From Sulfobacillus thermosulfidooxidans DSM 9293 (GTDB taxonomy: Bacteria; Bacillota; Sulfobacillia; Sulfobacillales; Sulfobacillaceae): a stretch of DNA of 64,000 nt. The stretch spans positions 1,287,819 through 1,351,818 of the forward strand of contig NZ_FWWY01000001.1 in assembly GCF_900176145.1 (NCBI RefSeq), given 5' to 3'. Positions 26,933 through 36,045 of the stretch are shown here, in pieces. The notes under the pieces are model-generated. The model had not been told where the DNA came from, searched no databases, and worked only from the letters and a program-made list of their open reading frames with translations. Position numbers and translations under genes: made by a program. Numbering within the stretch: position 1 is the stretch's first letter; the number at the start of each line of letters is the position of its first letter.

Positions 26933-27511
26933 GTGTATACAGTATTATGGTCGTCATTTGATGGTGCTCAAAAAGAATATTGTCTGGTGAAAGATGATCC
27001 GGTCCTTGGTCTAAGGGGTCAAATTATCAGCTCGGGTACGGCAGATAACCCCGAACCCTTATGGGTCTCCTATGAGGTAGAATGTTTTGAAAACGGTATG
27101 ACGCGTCTCGTGAAAGTCTTTTCCCGAGGTGCTGAAGGTCAAGGACATACACTTCACTTAACGCATTATCCAAATGGCCCATGGTTTGCCAATTCCCAAT
27201 TACTGCCAGACTGTGATGGATTGGATGATGTCGACTTGGGTATTACTCCCTCAACCAATATGTTGGCCATTCGGCGCCTTGATTTAGCGCTGGAACAAAG
27301 CCGAGATATTTCGGTACTTTGGATACGATTTCCTGATTTGCACATCGAAATTCTAAGACAGCGTTATACCAGCATAGGGACATATACTTACCGTTACGAA
27401 TCGTTAAATAGTGGCTATCAAGCAGATTTGGTTCTGAGCCCTCTTGGCATTATCACGCAGTATGGGAACCTGTGGACAGGTCGTATTTGGCCGGATTTTC
27501 CCCACTCTTAA
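26933..27511 (+). CDS. Putative glycolipid-binding protein (PF06475-like)
   Basis: This 192-residue protein has the family features VDLGITPSTNMLAIRRLDL, WIRFPDLHIEILRQRYTSIG, YRYESLNSGYQADL and a final LGIITQYGNLW. The family was named from a structure resembling lipoprotein-localisation proteins, but its role is not established. No signal peptide is seen, so it is probably cytoplasmic. GTG 26933 follows AAGGAAGG. It could form a unit with the small membrane protein after it (gap about 80 nt). Confidence 0.78.
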   Translation: MYTVLWSSFDGAQKEYCLVKDDPVLGLRGQIISSGTADNPEPLWVSYEVECFENGMTRLVKVFSRGAEGQGHTLHLTHYPNGPWFANSQLLPDCDGLDDVDLGITPSTNMLAIRRLDLALEQSRDISVLWIRFPDLHIEILRQRYTSIGTYTYRYESLNSGYQADLVLSPLGIITQYGNLWTGRIWPDFPHS

Positions 27512-27590
27512 TTAGTGACGGTTATTTAATGACGCTCCGGAAATTTTCGACGAGTTGGGACGGGAACTTTTGATCTGCCAATCCAAATTG

Positions 27591-27998
27591 ATGGAACAGG
27601 TAACCTTTGAGCTTTGGCAAGCGTGTTACGTGTATAAGAAGTTTTTGGGAGGCAACGAAAGAAGGCGACGGATCGTGCGGCGTATGGTGGTTCCGGGACT
27701 TTTGGGCCTTGGTTTGGTGTTGGCTATAGGAGGATGGGTGACCGTCTCTAAAATGAATGCCTCGTCCTTGTCTTTTCGGTGGGGTCCGTTGGTGGTTACC
27801 CCAACACCCCCGTCGCCCGGATTTAATCCTTTAACGGCGACTAATGCGGAACTGCGTGCTAACGGTTTTCCTGAACGTCCTCTTGGTCCTGTGCCTAAAT
27901 GGTGGTTAAACGCGGTTGAGCATGCCCATCATTGGGTTTATCCCCACTTTACCTCTCATCCTTCGACTACTGGGGGAAGCATGGCCACGAAAAAATAA
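27591..27998 (+). CDS. Small single-pass membrane protein, 135 aa
   Basis: A basic stretch (ERRRRIVRRMV) precedes one membrane helix (VPGLLGLGLVLAIGGWV) and an outside tail rich in Pro. The tail carries FNPLTATNAELRANGFPERP, a motif I associate with the start of secreted Gram-positive proteins of the peptidase G1/neprosin kind, here without any enzyme domain after it. The start is uncertain: ATG 27591, TTG 27555 and GTG 27675 are all possible, and none has an ideal ribosome binding site. Confidence 0.5.
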   Translation: MEQVTFELWQACYVYKKFLGGNERRRRIVRRMVVPGLLGLGLVLAIGGWVTVSKMNASSLSFRWGPLVVTPTPPSPGFNPLTATNAELRANGFPERPLGPVPKWWLNAVEHAHHWVYPHFTSHPSTTGGSMATKK

Positions 27999-28000
27999 CA

Positions 28001-28024
28001 GATCACGCCGTGCGGGGCGTGATC
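28001..28024. terminator. Hairpin terminator, likely for the leftward gene
   Basis: GATCACGCC (28001-28009) pairs perfectly with GGCGTGATC (28016-28024) across a 6-nt loop. On the minus strand a T-run (complement of the A-run at 27990-27995) follows shortly after, so it fits an intrinsic terminator for the collagen-like gene ending at 28330. It could also stop rightward transcripts. Confidence 0.65.
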
Positions 28025-28329
28025 CCAATAAAAAATACCCGGGCGAAAAAGGGTCCTCATACGTTATTGCGATGGGCCTCATTTTAACGTTCTCATCGTT
28101 TGATTGGCTGCAGGGATCGCTTCAGCGCCGTGCAGGCTTTCAATAATCACTCGGTGGTGTGCCATTGTGTGAATCAGCTTACGGTGAAGTGGTTGGGGGT
28201 ATGAATGTCGGCACACATTGCGAACAACGAGGAGCGTGTATGGTGCTGTTCCTCATATTTAGTAAAACTTCCATTTAGTTTAAAACTCGAACCACAACCC
28301 GACACGCCCTTCGCTGATGGTGTTCGTGG
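28025..28329. other. Intergenic, convergent 3' region
   Basis: This is 305 nt between two convergent genes, holding no supported ORF. The leftward gene would be transcribed through it to the hairpin at 28001-28024. Confidence 0.4.
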
Positions 28330-29643
28330 TTAGTTTCCTACTACCCATGCATTCAATGAACCGGCAGTTAAAGTTCCTGTTCCTGCTGCTTGCACAGAAA
28401 CCGTATATGTTTGTCCTTTTACGACAGAAAACGATCCTACCGGTGTCACACTAGTATATCCCCCACTGATGGGGATATCATTAATAAACTCTTGAAAGGG
28501 TTGAGTACTGCCTTTTGCGGCTGGGAGACCGTGGCCGTTGACCAAAAACCATCCTTGAAGCGCGTCACCGACCGCTCCACTATCTGTTAAGGAACTCTCC
28601 ATCATGAGGGTACCCGAGAACTGTGGCGTGATCGTGACCGACATGACCGTTGTGCCTGATGTTCCGAGTGCTACCGTGTTGGTTAACAGTGTAGCTGCGC
28701 CTGCTGTAGGTCCTGGCGGTCCTGCGGGTCCTTGAGGACCGGTTGGTCCCTGGGGTCCTTCGGGCCCACTGGGTCCCTGGGGCCCTTGCGGGCCGGGTGG
28801 GCCGACTAATTTGGTTCCTTGCGTGGGCCAGCCATGAGCCGTCTTAGGACCATAGAGCGTTTCGTTAGCTGTATCGAGATAAAAATCGCCCACAACACCT
28901 AGCGTATTTTGGGGAAGGGTACTTCCGCTTAACACTGAGGTGCCATTTCGTCCTGCGGGGCCTTGCGGGAGACTGACCGAAATCTTAAGCGGTGAACTGA
29001 AGACGGCACCGTACATTGTGGCAGGTGCCGCCGGTGACTTGGCATACGCAATGATTTTGTATGTCCCAACATCCCGCGGTACCAGGGTAAATGTATTCGC
29101 CGTACTGTAATGTTGCCCAAGTCGCCACTGTCCTTTCGGACTCCAATACCAAAATTGATATACCGGATGATAAATATGCTGCGAAGATGCGCGAATCGTT
29201 ATGGGCTGATCTACCCAAGATGATAATGCCGAAGACGAGAGCTTGACACCACTTTCAACAAACACACTGGCAGTTGACGAAGATTGTACTAGTGACCATT
29301 GATGAGCTTGAACTTCATTGGCGCTTAAAACATCGGCCAGAACTAGGTAGTTTCCTTGCTGAACGGGGCCTAACGTGAACGTGGGACGCTGACTATAGTT
29401 TTGCATTGCTATCCATGTTCCGTTCGGTTTTTCAACCCAAAATTGGTACAAGGGATCAGGCATGTCCTGTGCGCTGGCGCGAAAAGTCACAGTCGCCCCT
29501 GATTGAACGATACTGCGTTGCGGAGTTAAGGTCACGTATGGCATTTTTGGGGTATCAAAGGCAGTTACTGATTTTTCCCTTAACAATCCTAGGCTAGTGA
29601 CGATTATTCCCAAGGTGCTGATTTCTACGATACGACGAATCAT
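28330..29643 (-). CDS. Exported collagen-like protein with two YQFW repeats
   Basis: This 437-residue surface protein starts with a hydrophobic signal/anchor (about 1-22). Two repeats follow, each opening at YQFW (residues 66 and 162, 96 apart) and carrying the pattern P.G.W...NYS, FTL, G.Y...AYA. A linker with [18 protein letters not shown], a type often seen before bacterial collagen stalks, leads to eleven perfect Gly-X-Y triplets (about 281-313). The C-terminal domain of about 120 residues (ending SLNAWVVGN) may be a trimeric head, by analogy with Bacillus collagen-like exosporium proteins. It probably has an adhesin or matrix role. The repeats match those at 59616-62864 and 63164-64000. 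Confidence 0.82.
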   Translation of the reverse strand: MIRRIVEISTLGIIVTSLGLLREKSVTAFDTPKMPYVTLTPQRSIVQSGATVTFRASAQDMPDPLYQFWVEKPNGTWIAMQNYSQRPTFTLGPVQQGNYLVLADVLSANEVQAHQWSLVQSSSTASVFVESGVKLSSSALSSWVDQPITIRASSQHIYHPVYQFWYWSPKGQWRLGQHYSTANTFTLVPRDVGTYKIIAYAKSPAAPATMYGAVFSSPLKISVSLPQGPAGRNGTSVLSGSTLPQNTLGVVGDFYLDTANETLYGPKTAHGWPTQGTKLVGPPGPQGPQGPSGPEGPQGPTGPQGPAGPPGPTAGAATLLTNTVALGTSGTTVMSVTITPQFSGTLMMESSLTDSGAVGDALQGWFLVNGHGLPAAKGSTQPFQEFINDIPISGGYTSVTPVGSFSVVKGQTYTVSVQAAGTGTLTAGSLNAWVVGN

Positions 29644-29876
29644 CTAAACGTTTTCCTCCTACATGATTCACAAAATTATCGGGTACGTAAGGTCCGCGTC
29701 ACGAATCTTTTGGGTAGACATTTGTTCAAATGTAGCAAAAGAACCTAAAGATGCCGATGGCTATGAATGAGGCCTGACACATTGGTTACCTATGGTTTAA
29801 GTTGCTATTTTCTCGTTTGATTACTGACTTCTATGGTGTGTACCAGGATAGACCCTCAGAAATAGACACATTCCAC

Positions 29877-30587
29877 TCATACGTCTATCAGTGAAGCATC
29901 TTGCCACGTGGCGGCAGGTTGAGGTTTTCCCATGGCATAACCTTGGACTGCGTCAACCCCTTCAGCTGCTAAGGTTGATAACCAGGCCCGGTCTTCCACT
30001 CCTTCGGCTACGACCGTCGCGCCAATAGAATGGGCAGCACGAACCCAAGATTGGAGCGATTGGACATGTCCGCGGTGCCATTGATGCACCATGTTAAGGC
30101 TTAGCTTCACCACCTGGGGTTGCAGAGCATACAGTTGGTGTGGTGTAGCATAACCTGTCCCCGCATCGTCCAATGCAAAGGCATAGCCACAGTCTTTTAG
30201 TCGCCCAACGATGGTGACGGCGTCGGTTGTCAAGGGATATGTTTCCGTAATTTCCCAGATGATGCGAGCAGGGTCGATGCCATGCTTCCACCGCATGACC
30301 CACGACAAGTATGGCGCTCCAATGTTGAGAAACAGTTTTCCCGGAAGTGTCGCTGCATCTTGAATTGCGGCGGTGAGCGCCACTGCGTCTAATTGTTCGA
30401 CGAGCCCCTGTTCCTCGGCCAACGCCCACACACGGTCCGGCGGACTACCATTCGGAAATCGGGTCAGCGCTTCAAATCCGAGGAACGTTCCATCGACGGT
30501 CCAAATGGGTTGAAAAACGGGCTGAATTTGTCTCTCTTCAATGGCCGCGACGAGAGCGGTGCGCCAATTGACGTGTTCGATCATCAT
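29877..30587 (-). CDS. EAL-domain cyclic-di-GMP phosphodiesterase
   Basis: This 236-residue protein is a bare EAL domain. The EAL signature is at 39-41 (GFEALTRF), followed by FLNIGAPYL, IIWEITET, ALDDAGTGYA, VVKLSLNMV, VVAEGVED and QGYAMGKP. The metal- and base-related Glu, Asn, Asp-Asp, Lys, Glu and Gln positions are all kept, so hydrolysis of cyclic di-GMP is likely. Loop 6 has DDAGTG instead of DDFGTG. ATG 30587 follows GGAGGG. It is divergent from the response-regulator operon, so shared control is plausible. Confidence 0.88.
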   Translation of the reverse strand: MMIEHVNWRTALVAAIEERQIQPVFQPIWTVDGTFLGFEALTRFPNGSPPDRVWALAEEQGLVEQLDAVALTAAIQDAATLPGKLFLNIGAPYLSWVMRWKHGIDPARIIWEITETYPLTTDAVTIVGRLKDCGYAFALDDAGTGYATPHQLYALQPQVVKLSLNMVHQWHRGHVQSLQSWVRAAHSIGATVVAEGVEDRAWLSTLAAEGVDAVQGYAMGKPQPAATWQDASLIDV

Positions 30588-30895
30588 TGTTCCCTCCTTG
30601 GAACGAGATATCTTCCTTGAATCGTCATCATAGGCATTCGCGATAATCTGAAGAAACCCTTTTTTAATATCGACATTTCGACGCCGAGGTTCGACAAAAA
30701 ATGGTGATGGAAAAAAGGAGTTTCGATCATGATGCCGAATATCCCACACATCATCGAGATGATGAGGCCAACCGATTCGCACGGGATAGTGGAGACGAGT
30801 CATTGACCGGACCGGAAAGAAGCGTGTCTGTTGCGATCGCGGAGATCAGGGCTGCTTTCAATGGGCGAACACACGCGAAAGGGAGGGAGTCGGCA
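30588..30895. other. Divergent promoter region of the signalling module
   Basis: This is 308 nt between the EAL gene and the response-regulator operon. Frames of some length cross it on both strands but lack ribosome binding sites. No operator could be picked out by eye. Confidence 0.35.
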
Positions 30896-31354
30896 ATGGA
30901 TCACAATGACCGATCAGATACGGGGGCTCCCCGTGTCCTCATCGTGGATGATACCCCTGAAACACGAGATATCTTACGCCACATGGTAACCATCGCTGGA
31001 GGCACGGTCGTCGCGACCCTTGATTCGGGATCCCAAGCGGCCGCGGTGATCCAGCAGACCCCTGTTGATCTGGTGTTCTTGGATTATCAAATGGCTGGGT
31101 GGTCGGGCCTGACCACGGCTCAGCATTTGCACACCCAGTGGCCCTTACTTCCCCTTGTCATGATTACGGTCATGGCGGATCCGGCGACACGCCAAGCAGC
31201 GTTTGATGCCGGGGTCCGTCACTTTCTCGGGAAACCCGTCACGGTGGACGAAATCCGGACCGTTTTGCGGACGGTGAAAGCGACTGCTGCGCGAGGCACA
31301 CCGGATGAGTGGGCAGCGTGGGTTCGACCTTTTGAAAGCGAGGAGACGCCATGA
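30896..31354 (+). CDS. CheY-like response regulator, single receiver domain
   Basis: This 152-residue protein has VLIVDDTPE at the N-terminus, Asp63 in LVFLDYQMAGW as phospho-acceptor, Thr in VMITVMAD and Lys in FLGKPV. After the receiver only about 30 residues remain (ATAARGTPDEWAAWVRPFE), so there is no DNA-binding output; it must work through protein contacts. ATG 30896 follows GGGAGGG. It overlaps the FapA gene by 4 nt (ATGA). The likely phosphate donor is the kinase at 33407. Confidence 0.88.
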   Translation: MDHNDRSDTGAPRVLIVDDTPETRDILRHMVTIAGGTVVATLDSGSQAAAVIQQTPVDLVFLDYQMAGWSGLTTAQHLHTQWPLLPLVMITVMADPATRQAAFDAGVRHFLGKPVTVDEIRTVLRTVKATAARGTPDEWAAWVRPFESEETP

Positions 31355-33147
31355 GCCTGTCTGGGTGGCGCACGGTCTGGACATGGCTCAAGGCTCTCCC
31401 CCGAAAAGCGCCGCGAGCAGGGGCTTACCAAGAGCCAGCTCTCCCTGCGCCATCCGGGGATCCGGGAATGGTGTGGATTGATGCGGAGGGTGTCATTCGC
31501 GTGCGAAACCCGGGACCGCAAGGGAAAACCTATGCAGTTTTGGAGGTTCCCGAAGATGCCCCTATTACGGTAATGGTCAATGGACAGACCGTTGACGGAT
31601 TACAGGTGGTAACAGAACAGGATGAAATTCGGTACACCCTGCATGAACAACGTCCCGTTCATGCCTGGACGGTGGAGGTGGATGAGCACGCATTAACGGC
31701 CGATGTGGTTGTGCACTATGCGTCCGGCTGGCGTGCACGTTTGCAACCGTGTTTGCCCTGCCCACATCTGGTGCTTCACCCCGAACAGATTCTGTGGGAA
31801 CCGGAAGACATTCCCGTATCTGCTATTGAGACCGCGCTGAACCAGCGTCATATTGTGGAGGGCCGGCTGCCAGAGGGGGAGCTCGCAGCATTTTTGCAGC
31901 AACGCCAATCCGGACGCCTGCAGGTGGCGCGCGGTATTCCGCCGCAACCGGGTGAACCGGCGCCAGTGGCTTGGACTGTGGAAATGGGGTCATCGGACGA
32001 ATCCCCTCTGCGTGTGGCTGCTGGCACAGTGCTAGGCCGCATTTTGCCTGCGCAACCCGGGAAAATGGGGCGTACGGTTTTTGGGACGCCCATTGCTCCA
32101 CCAGAGCTACCCCGTCCGGTGCATGCATGGGGAACTGGAGTGATGCATACTGATACCGGGGATCTCGTTGCCCGGCATGCGGGCCGGGTTCGCCGCACCG
32201 AGACCGTTCTTGACGTTATCCCAGAAACGGTGTTAACGCAATCGACGGATACCCCTGGTGTTTTACTGGTTACCGGAGATGTTGCTCTTGTGGGTCCATG
32301 GCATCATGCTACGATTCTGGCCACAGGACGGGTGCGCAGCACTGATCCGGTCGACCATTGTGTTATTCGTGCTCAAGAGGGCGTGGATCTCTCCGGCCGG
32401 CTGACACATAGCCAGGTGTTCATCGGCCCCACGGTCCTGGAGGACCATTTACGAGGGCTTATTGAACAGATCCTTCAGGATGTGGCAAGTCTTGACCGCA
32501 CGATGCAGGCGCTTCAGGCTCATGCCCCGGTAACGGTGCGCCTCCATTATGGTGCCCTCCTCGTGCAGGTACTCCATGACAAATTTCCCAATTTGCTCTC
32601 TGCATTGGATTTGGCCCATAGACTGCTCGCGGTGGTTGACGTGCCCGTGATGATCCGCGATACCCTCGCGACATTGACCCGCCTGACATCGGAAGCCGCC
32701 TTACGGCAATACACGGAGTTTACGGAATTGAGGGCATGCCAGGTCCGAATGGACGAAGCATTGGCTCTTTGGACCCCCGGTCCGTGTCCGAATGAGGCGA
32801 CTACCTCGGAATTGGGTCGTTTACGCGATTGTATTGTGCGGGGAGCGGGAACGCTCGTTATGACAGCCGCAGAGGCTTGCGAAATCGACGGGGCAGATGT
32901 TCTGCGCGTTCGCGACAGTATCATCGGAGGATTTTGTCGGATTCGCCACCGCGTGCAGTCTCGACAACTTGGTCATCCTCGTGGAACCGAAACTGTGGTT
33001 CAAACGCTGGAGTCTACGGGGGTCGTCGAAGTCGACCACCTCTATCCCGGCACGGTTATTGTGGTTGGAACGCAACGCCACTTCATTCGCAGTGTCTTAC
33101 AACATGTCGTGGTGGACGGCGATCCGGAACAGGTCGAAATGCTGTAG
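31351..33147 (+). CDS. FapA/DUF342-domain protein
   Basis: This 598-residue protein has the FapA architecture. An N-terminal portion is followed by LRVAAGTVLGRILPAQPGKMGRTVFGTPI (about 221-250), the characteristic 'PG..G.tvfG' step. Next come short beta repeats (VLLVTGDVALVGPW, ATILATGRVRST, CVIRAQEGVDLSGRL), a helical region with QILQDVASLDRTMQAL, and a further beta stretch near the end. Family members act in flagellar or polar protein placement and are often linked to signalling; the reaction is unknown. It is translationally coupled to the response regulator, suggesting direct partnership. Confidence 0.82.
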   Translation: MSLSGWRTVWTWLKALPRKAPRAGAYQEPALPAPSGDPGMVWIDAEGVIRVRNPGPQGKTYAVLEVPEDAPITVMVNGQTVDGLQVVTEQDEIRYTLHEQRPVHAWTVEVDEHALTADVVVHYASGWRARLQPCLPCPHLVLHPEQILWEPEDIPVSAIETALNQRHIVEGRLPEGELAAFLQQRQSGRLQVARGIPPQPGEPAPVAWTVEMGSSDESPLRVAAGTVLGRILPAQPGKMGRTVFGTPIAPPELPRPVHAWGTGVMHTDTGDLVARHAGRVRRTETVLDVIPETVLTQSTDTPGVLLVTGDVALVGPWHHATILATGRVRSTDPVDHCVIRAQEGVDLSGRLTHSQVFIGPTVLEDHLRGLIEQILQDVASLDRTMQALQAHAPVTVRLHYGALLVQVLHDKFPNLLSALDLAHRLLAVVDVPVMIRDTLATLTRLTSEAALRQYTEFTELRACQVRMDEALALWTPGPCPNEATTSELGRLRDCIVRGAGTLVMTAAEACEIDGADVLRVRDSIIGGFCRIRHRVQSRQLGHPRGTETVVQTLESTGVVEVDHLYPGTVIVVGTQRHFIRSVLQHVVVDGDPEQVEML

Positions 33148-33190
33148 CGAGGACTTACCAATCATCATACCTGGTTAAGGAGAGGATCAT

Positions 33191-33403
33191 ATGCGTATTT
33201 GGGGTTGGGTCATTATGGCCGCCATGATTTTCGGCAGTACTGTTCCTACGTATGCCGACGTGGTGCGAAGCGGGTCAGCGACGACGGGAAAACCAGTGTA
33301 CGCGCAATCAAATCCTGGGAGTCCCCAAGGTCAAACCCACCGGTCATCAACGGGTACGAACAATAAATTTACTCATGACGGTGTAGTGTATGTGTGGGAT
33401 TAA
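33191..33403 (+). CDS. Exported small peptide, 70 aa
   Basis: AAGGAGAGG precedes ATG 33191. The product has a clean signal peptide (MRIWGWVIMAAMIFGSTVPT, then YA) with a likely cut after residue 22 or 23. A mature part of about 47 residues is rich in Ser, Gly and Thr and ends FTHDGVVYVWD. There is no cysteine. It lies between the FapA and kinase genes, 3 nt before the kinase, so an extracellular signal or surface part linked to the pathway is plausible. I do not recognise a family. Confidence 0.7.
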   Translation: MRIWGWVIMAAMIFGSTVPTYADVVRSGSATTGKPVYAQSNPGSPQGQTHRSSTGTNNKFTHDGVVYVWD

Positions 33404-33406
33404 CGA

Positions 33407-34102
33407 ATGACCCCGTATGGGGCAGGACGATTCCCGTCGACGGGCAACGGGGATCGTCGCCCCTTCTCTAGCGCGTTGACGCTGATCGAACATGAACGAC
33501 AGCGTTTGGCCCGTGACTTGCATGATGGACCCGTTCAATTACTCACCAACTTAAGTATGCGGCTAAGCATGATGAACCGGTTATTGACTGTAGATCCGGA
33601 GTTAGCCAGCGAGGAATGGGCCCGGATGAACGAGCGCCTCCGGGAAGCCATCAATTTATTGCGACAAGTGTTGTACGATTTGCAGCCGATTGTGCTGGAT
33701 GAGGCCGGATTGGCCGGCGGTGTAGACATGCTTGTCCGTCGATGGACCGAGGAGACGGGGATTGCCTGTACGCTGACATGGACGATTCCTGAGGCGTTAT
33801 GGCCGCTGTCGGCGGATGACAAGATTGGCGTGTTTCGAATTCTGCAAGAAGCGTTGGCTAATATTCACAAGCATGCCCAGGCCACACAGGTAACCTTGAC
33901 CGCCGAATTGACTTCAGAGGCATTAATCATCACGCTCCGGGACAATGGTCGGGGCTTTGATCCTTCCGCCATGCACCCCGGACACTATGGTCTGAGCACG
34001 ATGGCGCAACGTGCGGCACTGGTCGGTGCCACATGGCTGCTCGAAACCTCCCCCGGGGCGGGCACGGTTTGCCGCTTGCGGTGGGAGCGTCCCACGCTAT
34101 GA
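33407..34102 (+). CDS. Minimal NarX/DesK-type histidine kinase
   Basis: This 231-residue kinase consists almost only of the core. HisKA_3 helix LARDLHDGPVQLLTNLS has phospho-acceptor His39, and the HATPase motifs are ILQEALANIHKHAQA, DNGRGF and YGLSTMAQRA. Only about 25 residues precede the dimerisation helix, so there is no sensor domain or membrane segment and the stimulus must come through a partner. The best candidate is the TPR protein encoded by the overlapping gene (ATGA at 34099). Confidence 0.9.
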   Translation: MTPYGAGRFPSTGNGDRRPFSSALTLIEHERQRLARDLHDGPVQLLTNLSMRLSMMNRLLTVDPELASEEWARMNERLREAINLLRQVLYDLQPIVLDEAGLAGGVDMLVRRWTEETGIACTLTWTIPEALWPLSADDKIGVFRILQEALANIHKHAQATQVTLTAELTSEALIITLRDNGRGFDPSAMHPGHYGLSTMAQRAALVGATWLLETSPGAGTVCRLRWERPTL

Positions 34103-35550
34103 CGGCTGATGAGGCCCTGGCCCGTGGCGAGCAATGGTTTGCCCACGGCTGGATGGATGCAGCGAGCGAATTTTGGCAGCAGGTTGTGGCCATGGATAGC
34201 GGTGCGGTCCAACAGGCCGTGGCTTGGGATAATCTCGGCAAGGTCGCGGCCCGCCGCGGCCGGTGGGAGGACGCCGCCGATGCTTTTCAAAGGGCGCTGG
34301 CAATACTCCCCAGTGGCTACCCGGAAGGGCGCTTGCGGATTGCCATGCACCAGGCTCTGATATGGACGCAAACTGGCCAAACTGATCTCGCATATCGCCA
34401 ATTATGGCGTCTCACGCATGAGGCGACAACAGTGTCCCCGCGCCTTCGCACGTTATTGGGACTCAACCTCGCGGCGGTCCAAATTGATTACGATTATTAT
34501 AGTCAGGCCATTGCCACCCTGAATTCGGTGGCGCAACACTGGAGGCCGGATGATCAGGATCGATACGGCTATTTTTGGCATACCAATTTGGGCGTCTGCC
34601 ATGTGGCCTTGCGTCAATGGGATGACGCAAACCGTCATCTTGAGGCGGCTTTGGCGTGTGCACCTAGTACCGATCGTCAAGGACCTGTATGGGTGGAGCG
34701 AGCATTGGCGGCTTTTTACCGGGGGGATGTCCTAGCCAGCATAGCTGATGCCCAGCGCGCCTTGCAGATCATGTGGGACCACTGGCTAACGCTCGAACCT
34801 GCTGAATTAGCCCGACTTAGCGTCGTCTTTGCGCGTACTGCGGACACGCTGGGAGAATCTATGCTGGCACGGCGTTTTGAAGATGTAGCCCATACGCTTT
34901 ATGGGCAATTGGGACGATGGCAAGCTTGGAGACGAGTCCATAGCGTTGAGTTTGTTCCACGGGAAGTCGTGCTTCCTTCCGACCATACGGCGTTGGTCGC
35001 GGATTTGCGGCGGGCTGTGCAGTGGATTGAAACCTTGTTCGCATTGGATATTGTGTGGCCACAAGCGAGCTACATCGCCGAAGTTCGGAATCATGCAGCG
35101 CAAGCCTTGGCTGAGCATGAACAGTGGTCTGCCGACCAACGAGGGGCTTTAGCGACAGCCTGCCGTCTTGCAGATTTTGGACTGACAGCAATCGATCCTC
35201 TCGCGCGGGACAACCCGCATCGGTCGCCAGCCGCCTGGCAGCAATATCGACAACACCCGTGGCTTAGTTGTCAATTGTTGGCACCGTTGGGCTTGAATCA
35301 AGACGTGCTGGACACGATTGCCTATCACCACGAACAACCCGACGGAAAAGGGTTTCCAACGGGGCGCACGGCCACCGATATTCCTGCGGCGGCAGCGATT
35401 TATGCCGTGGCGGATGTATATGCCCAAGGGACATTGGTGACCGGGCATACACCAACATGGGAGCGGATTCAATCGCTGGCGGGAACGCAATTAGACTCTC
35501 ATTGGGTTTCGGTACTCGAACGTATTTTTGCATCGTTTGCAAACCCGTAG
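34099..35550 (+). CDS. TPR protein with degenerate HD-GYP domain
   Basis: This 483-residue protein has TPR-like helical repeats over about 1-270 (for example WDNLGKVAARRGRWEDAADAF and TNLGVCHVALRQWDDANRHL) and an HD-GYP-like C-terminus (about 320-483). The latter keeps HP, then HHEQPDGKGFP, close to the consensus HHExxDGxGYP. The HD dyad, however, reads AD (RLADFGLTAI) and the following GK is GL. With metal ligands missing, cyclic-di-GMP hydrolysis is unlikely; binding or a scaffold role is more plausible. ATG 34099 overlaps the kinase stop. Confidence 0.75.
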   Translation: MTADEALARGEQWFAHGWMDAASEFWQQVVAMDSGAVQQAVAWDNLGKVAARRGRWEDAADAFQRALAILPSGYPEGRLRIAMHQALIWTQTGQTDLAYRQLWRLTHEATTVSPRLRTLLGLNLAAVQIDYDYYSQAIATLNSVAQHWRPDDQDRYGYFWHTNLGVCHVALRQWDDANRHLEAALACAPSTDRQGPVWVERALAAFYRGDVLASIADAQRALQIMWDHWLTLEPAELARLSVVFARTADTLGESMLARRFEDVAHTLYGQLGRWQAWRRVHSVEFVPREVVLPSDHTALVADLRRAVQWIETLFALDIVWPQASYIAEVRNHAAQALAEHEQWSADQRGALATACRLADFGLTAIDPLARDNPHRSPAAWQQYRQHPWLSCQLLAPLGLNQDVLDTIAYHHEQPDGKGFPTGRTATDIPAAAAIYAVADVYAQGTLVTGHTPTWERIQSLAGTQLDSHWVSVLERIFASFANP

Positions 35551-35746
35551 TGCCGGTTTTTCCGGAAGATTTCATCGGATCCTCGGTCCGCACTGTGCGG
35601 TTCCAATTGGGTATGGTTTTGCACTTTGATACCAAATCACGACATGTTCACGAAAACTCATTACACTATTATGAGAATAATCTCAACACATTTTGTGAGA
35701 TGATGGAGGTAGGGGAAGTACAAATTGTTTGGGAGGATTTGAATCT

Positions 35747-35974
35747 ATGATTTCGATTAAGAGTCTAGTGGAAGAATTGCAGCATCGTCGGCCAGATTTT
35801 CTTAAACGGTTAGCTAAGCAGCCGTTAGTCATCGAAGATGATGGTCATTACGTTGCGGTCTTGCTCTCCTATCAAGAATGGCAGAAAATCCAGCGGATGC
35901 AAGATGAATTGTGGAAAGCACAGACTGCGGAAGCTGCCTGTGAAGGCCCGCTTATTGAAGATGACAAAAAATAG
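35747..35974 (+). CDS. Phd/YefM-like antitoxin, orphan
   Basis: This 75-residue protein has the N-terminal MISIKSLVEELQHRRPDFLK and then VIEDDGHYVAVLLSYQEWQK, the pattern of Phd/YefM antitoxins whose N-terminus binds DNA. ATG 35747 follows GGGAGG. No RelE/ParE/Doc toxin frame adjoins it on either side, so it is either a solo regulator or a leftover. The acidic tail (EGPLIEDDKK) is where toxin contact normally occurs. Confidence 0.65.
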   Translation: MISIKSLVEELQHRRPDFLKRLAKQPLVIEDDGHYVAVLLSYQEWQKIQRMQDELWKAQTAEAACEGPLIEDDKK

Positions 35975-36045
35975 CTGGGTCAAAAAAGCGTCGCAATAAA
36001 GATTCGAGCAAGGGTCATCACGTCACAAAAGGATGAGTCTGACCA

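Noticed and set aside
35653-35746. Possible toxin partner for the Phd/YefM-like gene
   Set aside because: No frame on either strand next to the antitoxin shows RelE, ParE or Doc features.
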